Origin: Alistipes sp.
GTDB taxonomy: Bacteria; Bacteroidota; Bacteroidia; Bacteroidales; Rikenellaceae
Length of the DNA: 64,000 nt
Reading direction: 5' to 3'
NCBI RefSeq assembly: GCF_020026455.1
Contig: NZ_JAHHQJ010000004.1
Span: 1 to 64,000, forward strand
A program made the position numbers and the translations under genes. The notes under the pieces are model-generated. The model saw only the letters and a program-made list of their open reading frames with translations, ran no database searches and was not told the origin of the DNA. Below, piece by piece: positions 7,767-14,634 of this stretch (positions are counted from its first letter, which is position 1; each line of letters opens with the position of its first letter).

Positions 7767-8658
7767 GGATTTTCAGGTAACTTTCATAACGCGGCCAGGC
7801 GATTTCGCCCGCCTTCACGGCTTCGACCACCGCACAGCCCGGTTCGTGGGTGTGGGTGCAGTTGTAGAAACGGCAGCCGGGGGCCGTGCGCATCATTTCG
7901 GGGAAATAGTGCCACAGCTCGGCCTCGTCGATGTCGATCAGCCCGAAGCCCTTGATGCCCGGCGTGTCGATCACCGCACCGCCTCCGGCCAGGGGGTACA
8001 TCGTCGAAAAAGTCGTCGTATGGCGGCCCTTGTGGTGGCTCTCGGAGATTTCGCCCGTGCGGATATCCAGCGAGGGGTCGATGGACTGGATCAGCGTCGA
8101 CTTGCCGACGCCCGAATTTCCCGAAACGAGAGTCGTGCGCCCCGCAAGCAGCCCGCGCACCTGCTCCACACCCCGGCCCTCCCGGGCCGACACCTCCAGC
8201 ACCCGGTAACCGGCCCCTTCGTAGACCGCGCGGAACTCGGCGACGGCCTCCGCCTCCTGCAGATCGATCTTCGAAAGGAGGATCGTCACCGGGACCTTGT
8301 AGGCCTCGCAGGTCACCAGAAACCGGTCCACGAACTCCGTGGGTGTTGCGGGCGAACGCAGCGACACCATCAGCAGCGCCTGGTCGACGTTGGCGGCGAT
8401 GATATGCGACTCTTTCGAGAGGTTCGAGGCCCGGCGGATCACGTAGTTGCGCCGCGGCAGGATGTCGGCGATCACGGGATCGCCCCCCTCATCGGCCCCG
8501 CACACCACTTCGTCGCCCACCACCACGGGGTTGGTCGAACGCACCCCCTTCAGGCGCAGCCGGCCCCGGATGCGGCAACGCACCGTCTCGCCTTCGTGCA
8601 GCACATCGTACCAACTGCCCGTCGCCCGGACCACTGTGGCTGTAAATTTCCTATCCAT
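7738..8658 (-). CDS. rsgA: Ribosome small subunit-dependent GTPase A
   Basis: RsgA is a circularly permuted GTPase that acts in late 30S maturation. The 306-residue protein has an N-terminal OB fold (about 1-80), LLSKIDL (G4), then the P-loop SGNSGVGKST, DTPGIKGFGL (G3) and a C-terminal zinc region with CRFYNCTHTHEPGC. I start at ATG 8658 (MDRKFTATVV). The in-frame upstream 45 codons are read from the cvpA-like gene and do not resemble the family. The start overlaps the cvpA-like stop by 8 bp and the end overlaps the methyltransferase gene, so the three are probably co-translated. Confidence 0.95.
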   Translation of the reverse strand: MDRKFTATVVRATGSWYDVLHEGETVRCRIRGRLRLKGVRSTNPVVVGDEVVCGADEGGDPVIADILPRRNYVIRRASNLSKESHIIAANVDQALLMVSLRSPATPTEFVDRFLVTCEAYKVPVTILLSKIDLQEAEAVAEFRAVYEGAGYRVLEVSAREGRGVEQVRGLLAGRTTLVSGNSGVGKSTLIQSIDPSLDIRTGEISESHHKGRHTTTFSTMYPLAGGGAVIDTPGIKGFGLIDIDEAELWHYFPEMMRTAPGCRFYNCTHTHEPGCAVVEAVKAGEIAWPRYESYLKIRDEDEKYRK

Positions 8659-9169
8659 CGGTCTCCGTTTTTTCCGCCTGCCGCGGGACCTGCTCGCCGA
8701 CCCGGTCCAGAAAGAGGAGTACGGATTCGGAAAGCTGCCGGACAGGCTTGTAACTTCTCGACTGCTCGATCGTCTGCGGCTCCACAAGGCCATAATCCCG
8801 GTTCAGCGTATCGACCATCGAGAAGAGCACGCCCAGCACGAGCAGATACTTCAAAACCGATACGGAAACGCCCAGCAGCGTGTCGGCAAGCCCCAGTCCC
8901 GCAAAGTGGAAGACTTTGCGCACCACTCGGCCTGCGATCGCCACGACGAGGATCACGGCGACGAGCACCGTGACGAAACCGCCCGCGGCGGCCACTTCGG
9001 CATCGAGCCGCAGCCACTCGCCGACCTGGGCGCCGAAACGCGCGGCGAGCCAAATACCCGCCACAATCCCTGCAAGGGAGCATATCTGCACGACGAAACC
9101 TTGGCGCCATCCGTTCCAGACGGCCAGCGCCAGCACGAGGCAGACGATCAAATCAAGAGTGTTCAACAA
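8651..9169 (-). CDS. CvpA family membrane protein, TTG start
   Basis: The 172-residue protein has four predicted membrane segments, and the N-terminal signature LNTLDLIVCLVLALAVWNGWRQGFV matches the CvpA family. That family is linked to envelope functions and, in E. coli, colicin V export. No ATG precedes the conserved region; two adjacent TTG codons (9169 and 9166) are the only plausible starts, and a promoter box lies 20-27 bp upstream. It is the first gene of the unit with rsgA (8-bp overlap). The C-terminal 45 residues are polar and variable. Confidence 0.85.
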   Translation of the reverse strand: MLNTLDLIVCLVLALAVWNGWRQGFVVQICSLAGIVAGIWLAARFGAQVGEWLRLDAEVAAAGGFVTVLVAVILVVAIAGRVVRKVFHFAGLGLADTLLGVSVSVLKYLLVLGVLFSMVDTLNRDYGLVEPQTIEQSRSYKPVRQLSESVLLFLDRVGEQVPRQAEKTETDG

Positions 9170-9187
9170 GTCGTTAAATTATCCTCG

Positions 9188-9218
9188 TAAAGATACGAAT
9201 TTTAAAGGAATGGCCAAA
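9188..9218 (-). promoter_or_regulatory. Promoter of the cvpA-rsgA unit
   Basis: On the minus strand TTTG (9218-9215), a 19-bp spacer and TATCTTTA (9195-9188) give a near-consensus Bacteroidota promoter. The expected start site lies about 15 nt before the TTG codon. Confidence 0.7.
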
Positions 9219-9270
9219 AAAAGCATACACCGAACGATTCGGCGCAAGATGGAAACAGAGGTATGTCGTC

Positions 9271-9483
9271 TTAACGTATTACATCGCACAAACTGACACC
9301 CAGCGCATTACAGATGCAGCAAATGGTTTTCACGGTAAGATTAGTCCGGCCCGCCTCGATGCGGCTCAAGTTGGATCGTTCCATATCGCACCGGTAAGCC
9401 AGCTCCTGGATAGTCAGCTTGCGTTCCTTTCTCAACTCCTTGATCCTCGCAGAGATATAAAGGATTTCATCTTGATAGTCCAT
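9271..9483 (-). CDS. Small XRE-type HTH regulator
   Basis: The 70-residue protein is a minimal Cro/C1-type helix-turn-helix domain. RIKELRKERKLTIQELAYRC is followed by the recognition helix DMERSNLSRIEAGRTNLTVKT and then the LCDVIR end. Such proteins bind DNA as dimers and often control their own gene. No toxin, phage or restriction gene is next to it, so the target is unknown. It has a few AT-rich codons (ATA, TGT), unlike the GC-rich neighbours. An inverted repeat lies about 45 bp upstream. Confidence 0.85.
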   Translation of the reverse strand: MDYQDEILYISARIKELRKERKLTIQELAYRCDMERSNLSRIEAGRTNLTVKTICCICNALGVSLCDVIR

Positions 9484-9526
9484 TCCTATTTCAAAATTTC
9501 GCCGTGCAAATTTTCATATATATATC

Positions 9527-9537
9527 CGCACCGTGCG
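9527..9537. promoter_or_regulatory. Possible operator: inverted repeat upstream of the XRE gene
   Basis: CGCAC-C-GTGCG is a perfect 5-bp inverted repeat with a 1-bp centre. It is flanked on both sides by alternating TA (9516-9525 and 9541-9549). Its place 44-54 bp before the regulator start would suit autoregulation. Confidence 0.35.
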
Positions 9538-9682
9538 TATCATATATAATACTACTCCAAACAGGCCGCCCGGATAACAACTTGAAAACGACCGACAAAC
9601 ACAACGCCTCCGCAACCGTTTCCACGCTAAGGGACAACATTTTCCCCGGTATTGCTCCCAAGCGGCACCAGACTGTCCAGCG

Positions 9683-9742
9683 TCGGGTCATCGGGTCATC
9701 GGGTCGTCCGGTCGTCGGGCCGAGGTCGAGGTCGAGGTCGAG
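9683..9742. repeat. TCGGGTCA and GAGGTC short tandem repeats
   Basis: TCGGGTCA occurs at 9683 and 9691, with TCGGGTCG at 9699. GAGGTC occurs three times in a row at 9722-9739. Mixed single-copy variants lie between. Confidence 0.8.
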
Positions 9743-10025
9743 ATCATCGGGCCGAGGTCATCGGCGGCAGGATGGCCCGCCGACCTGCCGCGCAGCACCG
9801 GCTTGGCCGGTCACAGAGCCCGCAGATCTTCTTATTAACGGAAAAGCAGTACCCGCTATTGCCTCCGGGAGGAGAAAAACCTGTGCCGCGACGGAATTTT
9901 CCGCCGGCACGACAAGCCGCCGCAACAAGACGCACAGGCCCGGCGCCAAACCGGATCCCGACCCGCCACCCGGGGGTGCATTTCCCCTTCGGAACACAAA
10001 CGGAGCAAGGTCAACGAGAGATAAG

Positions 10026-10057
10026 TTTGATTTTGAGCCCGCCTTGTATTATCTTTG
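10026..10057 (+). promoter_or_regulatory. Promoter of the GH2-like gene
   Basis: TTTG (10026-10029), exactly 20 bp, then TATCTTTG (10050-10057). This is a full consensus Bacteroidota promoter and predicts a leader of about 110 nt. Confidence 0.8.
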
Positions 10058-10171
10058 CAGAAGATAAACCTCCGCACGGATAGGCGGCTCCCGACAAGAT
10101 CCAAGCAACGCTTGGTCGTGCTCCCGGCCGGCACCATCCCTGCACCCTAACGCCATTTAACCGGCTCTGCC

Positions 10172-12205
10172 ATGAAAAGATTCCTAACGATTCTCCTGCT
10201 TCTGAACGTCGTTGCGACGGCAGCCAGCGCCCGCGAGGTCTTCCCGATCAACGAAGGGTGGCGCTTTTTCTTCAAATCAGAGAAAACCTCCGACAACGCC
10301 CGCCACGTGACCCTGCCCCACAGCTGGAACACCGACCCGCTGGCCCAGGGCTACTGGCTCGAAACCACGGGCAACTACCAGAACGACATGTATATTCCCT
10401 TCGAATGGGCATCGAAACGTCTGTTCGTGAAGTTCTACGGCGTACAGTCGGTCGCCGACCTCTTCGTCAACGGCTACCACGTCGGCACACACCGCGGCGG
10501 CGCCACGGCCTTTACGTTCGAAATCACCGACAAGATCCGGTTCGGAAGCGACAACTCGATGCTCATGGTGGTCAGCAACAGCAGCCGCAACGACGTGCTG
10601 CCCACATCGACCGACATGAACCTCTACGGCGGCATCTACCGCGAGGCGGAAATGATCCTCACCGAACGCACGGCCATTTCGCCGCTCTACCTCGGGTCGG
10701 ACGGCGTGCTGGTTCACCCGCAGACGGTCAGTCCCGAAAAGGTCGAGGGCGCAATCGAGGTACACCTCACCGCAAAGGAGGAGACCTCCTGCACGGTGAA
10801 CGTCGCCATCAGCGATCCGCAGGGAGCGTCGGTTTTCTCGAAACACCTGAAGGCGCGTCTCGACGGAAAACCCGTCTCCGTACCCTTCTCGGTGGATAAT
10901 CCGACGCTGTGGAACCTGCGCAACCCGGCACTCTACACCGTGACGGCCTCCATCGGCGAGGACAGCATCACCGACCGCGTCACCGTCCGCACGGGCTTCC
11001 GCTCGATCGGCGCCAGCACGGCCGAGGGGCTGACGATCAACGGAGAACGCACGCCCGTACATGGCGTCACGCTCTACCACGACAACGCCCTTTTGGGCGG
11101 CGCGCTGACTCCGGAGGATTACGATGCCGACCTGCAGATCATCCGCACGCTGGGCGCCAACGCCCTGCGCTCGGCAGTCATGCCGCACGCGCAGTATCTC
11201 TACGACCGGTGCGACGAGCAGGGAATGCTCGTCTGGGTCGACGCCCCGCTGCACCGCTCGTCGTTCCTGGGCGACATCTCCTATTTCGCCACCCCCGCCT
11301 TCGAGCAGAACGGAATGGACCAGCTGCAGGAGATCATAGCCCAAAACATCAACCACCCGTCGGTGGTGATGTGGGGTATCTTCTCGCGGCTCTGGATGCG
11401 CGGCGACGACGTGACGCCCTACATCCGGCGGCTGAACGAGACGGCCCGCGCGATGGACCCCTCGCGCCCGACGGTCGCCTGCAGCGACCAGAACGGCGAC
11501 ATCAATTTCATCACCGACCTGATCGTCTGGCAGCAGAACATCGGCTGGCGCCACGGCTCGACCGACGACGTAATCGTATGGCGCAACCAGCTGCAAAAAA
11601 ACTGGTCGCACCTGCGTTCGGGCGTCTGCTACGGCGGCAGCGGGTTCCTCGGCCACAAGAGCTACACGGCGCAGTCCGAGCCCCGCTCGAACTGGGAGCC
11701 CGAGGAGAAGCAGACGCATTTCCATGAGGAGTATGCCAAAAACCTGCAGAACGACTCGCTGTTCTGGGGCGTATGGATCGACAACATGTTCGACTACGGC
11801 TCCTCGCGCCGCCCCTACGGGATCAACGGCACAGGCCTCGTGACACTCGACCGTCGCCAGAACAAGGATGCCTACTATCTGTACAGGGCGATGTGGAACA
11901 GTGCAGAGCCAACGCTGCATATCGTCGACAAACGGCGGCGACTGCGCGACTACGACCGGCAGGCCTTCCGCGTCTACTCATCGGCCGGAATGCCGACGCT
12001 GATCGTCGGTGCGGACACTCTGGCGATGAGCGAATACGCCCCCTGCCAGTATCAGTCCGATTCGGCGACCATGCACGGGGTGGTCGAGGTGAAGGCAATG
12101 GCCGGAGAGTTGCGCGACAGCGTGACGATATTTATCGGCAACGTTTTAAAACCGAGACAGATGCAGGTCCTTCGGCGAACAGCAGGTCTGCAAACGACAA
12201 ATTAG
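10172..12205 (+). CDS. Glycoside hydrolase family 2-like protein lacking both catalytic Glu
   Basis: The 677-residue protein has a signal peptide (1-20), a GH2 sugar-binding domain (about 22-165), an Ig-like domain (about 168-275) and a TIM barrel (about 280-600). GH2 landmarks are kept: PHSWN, DLFVNGYHVGTHRGG, NLYGGIYRE and the NHPSVVMW strand. The acid/base position of the NE pair reads Ser405-Arg406, and the nucleophile position of the SEYG motif reads Val485-Cys486-Tyr-Gly. The later HEEY and WIDNMFDYG segments remain intact, so this is not a frameshift. It may bind sugar without cleaving it, or use other chemistry. It stands alone, with its own promoter, and its 3' end overlaps the convergent wbqC-like gene by 74 bp. 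Confidence 0.88.
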   Translation: MKRFLTILLLLNVVATAASAREVFPINEGWRFFFKSEKTSDNARHVTLPHSWNTDPLAQGYWLETTGNYQNDMYIPFEWASKRLFVKFYGVQSVADLFVNGYHVGTHRGGATAFTFEITDKIRFGSDNSMLMVVSNSSRNDVLPTSTDMNLYGGIYREAEMILTERTAISPLYLGSDGVLVHPQTVSPEKVEGAIEVHLTAKEETSCTVNVAISDPQGASVFSKHLKARLDGKPVSVPFSVDNPTLWNLRNPALYTVTASIGEDSITDRVTVRTGFRSIGASTAEGLTINGERTPVHGVTLYHDNALLGGALTPEDYDADLQIIRTLGANALRSAVMPHAQYLYDRCDEQGMLVWVDAPLHRSSFLGDISYFATPAFEQNGMDQLQEIIAQNINHPSVVMWGIFSRLWMRGDDVTPYIRRLNETARAMDPSRPTVACSDQNGDINFITDLIVWQQNIGWRHGSTDDVIVWRNQLQKNWSHLRSGVCYGGSGFLGHKSYTAQSEPRSNWEPEEKQTHFHEEYAKNLQNDSLFWGVWIDNMFDYGSSRRPYGINGTGLVTLDRRQNKDAYYLYRAMWNSAEPTLHIVDKRRRLRDYDRQAFRVYSSAGMPTLIVGADTLAMSEYAPCQYQSDSATMHGVVEVKAMAGELRDSVTIFIGNVLKPRQMQVLRRTAGLQTTN

Positions 12206-12728
12206 GGACGAAGGGCATCCGTTCGGAGAAAACTTGGAAATAAGGCTCGACGATCAGCGTCGGGCCTTCCTTGTGCTTGGGGCGCAGGTCGAGGTCTCCG
12301 GGAGCCGCTTCGACATACGTCCGGGAGAGCTCGGGAAGCGGCACGTTGGCCAGCGAGCACATCACCTCGAGCAGGCCCAGGTTGTAATCGGCCAGAAATT
12401 CCCACTCGCGGCGGTAGAAGGGTTCGAACCGACCGGCGTAGAAGTCGAAATAGGGCGACGAACGGTAGGAGGCCACCAGCGCACCCCAATGCTGGTGCTG
12501 CCAGCGTTTGGAATAGTCGATGCGCACGTCGCGCACGGGCTGACGGGGGCGGTTGGCATTGCGGAGATGCACCGTCAGCTCCATCACCCCGTCCGAGGCC
12601 AGTATCCGCGCACGGTTGCGCTCGGAGCGCTTCACGAAGTGCTCGCCGAGGTCCACAACGCACCCGCCGCGCAGCAGGTGCGTGAAATACTCCACCGAAG
12701 GGAGATATGCGAGGGGAAGTATCGTCAT
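12132..12728 (-). CDS. WbqC family protein
   Basis: The 198-residue protein matches the WbqC-like family, often found in surface-polysaccharide clusters of other bacteria. Features include the start LPLAYLPSVEYFTHL, the middle segment IDYSKRWQHQHWGALVASYRSSPYFDFY and the region FLADYNLGLLEVM. The biochemical role is poorly known. I use ATG 12728; the 17 codons before it do not fit the family. It lies 79 bp after ispG on the same strand and may be co-transcribed. Its last 74 bp run antisense to the end of the GH2-like gene. Confidence 0.85.
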   Translation of the reverse strand: MTILPLAYLPSVEYFTHLLRGGCVVDLGEHFVKRSERNRARILASDGVMELTVHLRNANRPRQPVRDVRIDYSKRWQHQHWGALVASYRSSPYFDFYAGRFEPFYRREWEFLADYNLGLLEVMCSLANVPLPELSRTYVEAAPGDLDLRPKHKEGPTLIVEPYFQVFSERMPFVPNLSFADLLFAEGPASVSVLKRCR

Positions 12729-12807
12729 TGTCAAAATTCTGAAATACAGACGGGTGCAGGACCGGACAAAAACGCCCAAAGGTTCGATCGGTCCACGCGG
12801 CCGGGCC

Positions 12808-14289
12808 TCAATCCGTCCAATCGCCGTTCTCCCGGATCAGCGCCACCAGACGGTCGAGGGCCTCCTCCTGCGGAATGTTGCGCGCAACGACCCTCCGGCC
12901 CTTGTAGAGGGTGATGCGGCCCGGCCCAGCGCCCACATAGCCGTAGTCGGCATCGGCCATCTCGCCGGGACCGTTGACGATGCAGCCCATCACGCCGATG
13001 CGGAGGTTCTTCAGGTGCGACGTGCGGGTCTTGATGTCGGAGAGGGTCTTCTCGATGTCGAAGAGCGTGCGCCCGCACGAAGGGCAGGCGATGTATTCGG
13101 TGTGAGAAAAACGCACGCGCGCAGCCTGCAGGATCATCAGCTCAACGGAGCGGATCGCCGCATCCGCAAATCCCGGGGCATCGATCCAGACACCGTCGGC
13201 CAGTCCGTCGAGCAGCAGAGGCCCCAGGTCGGCCGCAGCCTTCACGGCGAGGCATTCCAGGGAGGTCTCCGCATAGCGCCGCTTCACGACCACCGGTTCG
13301 TCGGGGATGTCCAGATTCAGAATCGCGGCGCGCAGTTCGGCGGTCGGGTTGCCCGATACGGCTTCGAGCACCCGGAACCCCTCCAGCGGCTCGGAGTGCA
13401 CGACGGGGACCGTCACCTTCGAACGGCGGCGGTACTCGGTCGGGAAATAGCGTTCGGGATGCAAGACTTCGAATTCCCCGGGGCGCTCCGCGAAATGGTC
13501 GACGAGCAGCCGTGCCACGGGGATCTCCTTTTCAGGAGTCTCGGTCAGCGAGACGCGGATCGTGTCGCCGATGCCGTCGGCCATCAGCGCCCCGATGCCC
13601 ACGGCGCTCTTGATGCGCCCCTCGAGGCCGTTCCCGGCTTCGGTGACGCCCAAATGGATCGGATAGTGCATTCCCTCGGCATCCATCGCCTCGACCAGCA
13701 GCCGGTAGGCGGCGACCATGACGCGCGTGTTCGACGACTTCATCGAGACCACCACCTGATCGAAATCGCAGGCCCGGCACACCCGCAGAAACTCCATGGC
13801 CGAAACCACCATGCCCTGGGGCGTGTCGCCCCACTCGTCGAAGACGCGCTTCGAGAGCGACCCGTGGTTGACGCCGATACGCAGGGCGACGCCCCGCTGG
13901 CGGCACTGCGCGATCAACGCCTGAAGATCGCCGCGGTCGAGGCGGTAATTCCCCGGATTGATCCGCACCTTGTCCACATACCTGGCGGCGACGGCCGCAA
14001 CTTCGGGCACAAAGTGGATGTCGGCCACAATGGCCGTCTGAAATCCGTCGCCACGCAGCTGCCGGACGATGTTTTCCAGATTCTCCCCTTCGCGGCGACC
14101 CTGCGCCGTCAGGCGCACGATCTCACCCCCGGCGCGGTCGATGCGTTCGATCTGGGCCACGCTCGCGGCGGTGTCGTTGGTGTCGGTATTGGTCATCGAC
14201 TGGCAGGCGACCGGATGTCCGCCGCCGATCACAACCCGTCCGATGCGCACTTCGCACGCCGGGCGGCGCATGAATTTCGAAAGATTCAT
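12808..14289 (-). CDS. ispG: 4-hydroxy-3-methylbut-2-enyl diphosphate synthase
   Basis: IspG (GcpE) reduces MEcPP to HMBPP in the non-mevalonate isoprenoid pathway, using a [4Fe-4S] cluster. The 493-residue protein has a TIM barrel (about 1-255), an extra domain of about 120 residues (about 265-385) and the iron-sulfur domain. Cluster ligands are visible: Cys402 and Cys405 in CPSC, Cys436 in GCIVNGPGE and Glu443. The length lies between the compact E. coli form (about 370) and the long Bacteroides form (about 600). ATG 14289 is supported by a consensus promoter 24-55 bp upstream; the much longer in-frame reading is antisense to recG. Confidence 0.96.
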   Translation of the reverse strand: MNLSKFMRRPACEVRIGRVVIGGGHPVACQSMTNTDTNDTAASVAQIERIDRAGGEIVRLTAQGRREGENLENIVRQLRGDGFQTAIVADIHFVPEVAAVAARYVDKVRINPGNYRLDRGDLQALIAQCRQRGVALRIGVNHGSLSKRVFDEWGDTPQGMVVSAMEFLRVCRACDFDQVVVSMKSSNTRVMVAAYRLLVEAMDAEGMHYPIHLGVTEAGNGLEGRIKSAVGIGALMADGIGDTIRVSLTETPEKEIPVARLLVDHFAERPGEFEVLHPERYFPTEYRRRSKVTVPVVHSEPLEGFRVLEAVSGNPTAELRAAILNLDIPDEPVVVKRRYAETSLECLAVKAAADLGPLLLDGLADGVWIDAPGFADAAIRSVELMILQAARVRFSHTEYIACPSCGRTLFDIEKTLSDIKTRTSHLKNLRIGVMGCIVNGPGEMADADYGYVGAGPGRITLYKGRRVVARNIPQEEALDRLVALIRENGDWTD

Positions 14290-14312
14290 CTGTTTCCTCG
14301 CTTTTGGAATTA

Positions 14313-14344
14313 CAAAGATAATGCAAGCCATGCGCCGCGCCAAA
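14313..14344 (-). promoter_or_regulatory. Promoter of ispG
   Basis: On the minus strand TTTG (14344-14341), 20 bp, TATCTTTG (14320-14313). It is a full consensus match and predicts a leader of about 20 nt. Confidence 0.85.
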
Positions 14345-14598
14345 TTTATTTGAGTCCGTCCGGACCGCCGTTCGTCCGGAGCCCGGTCCAAGGGCGCGCA
14401 AGCCGGGGCCGGAGCGATTCGGGACACACGACAGACGCACGACAGCCTCCCGGGCGGGGAAAAGGCTCCCGTCGAGGCCGGAGGCGGGCTTCGGCGTCGA
14501 GGCGGGGTCGGCATCGCCCGCCGGGAGACGGTCAATCCCCGCATTGCGGCCGTCGCGCCCCCGGGACGGAGAAACACGCGCGACAAAGACCCGGCAAG

Positions 14599-14630
14599 TT
14601 TGGCATTGCGCGCGACTTTTCCTATATTTG
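14599..14630 (+). promoter_or_regulatory. Promoter of recG, predicts a leaderless mRNA
   Basis: TTTG (14599-14602), 20 bp, TATATTTG (14623-14630). Transcription would start at about 14633-14637, on the GTG start codon of recG. Confidence 0.8.
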
Positions 14631-14634
14631 TCGG

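Larger units (their letters stand above)
9484..10171. other. Long intergenic region between XRE regulator and GH2 gene
   Basis: I see no supported gene in about 690 bp. The left part is AT-rich with a palindrome. The middle (9683-9742) has tandem 8-mers and 6-mers. The right part carries the GH2 promoter and a leader of about 110 nt. Plus-strand open frames of 140-187 codons are Arg/Pro/Gly-rich, span the repeats and the promoter, and are judged spurious. Confidence 0.55.
14290..14634. other. Divergent intergenic region between ispG and recG
   Basis: The 345 bp hold the two promoters listed separately, one at each end. The middle (about 14350-14590) is GC-rich with repeated CCGG and GTCC words. 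I find no gene there. Confidence 0.6.

Noticed and set aside
9504..10083. Plus-strand open frames of 143 and 187 codons before the GH2-like gene
   Set aside because: They cross tandem repeats and the GH2 promoter, are Arg/Pro/Gly-rich and show no domain.
10277..11920. 547-codon minus-strand frame over the GH2-like gene
   Set aside because: High-GC genes produce long antisense frames; the plus strand carries a signal peptide and GH2 domains.
12553..14634. In-frame 694-codon extension upstream of recG
   Set aside because: It is antisense to ispG, has no helicase-like sequence and lies upstream of a perfect promoter. The real start is GTG 14635.
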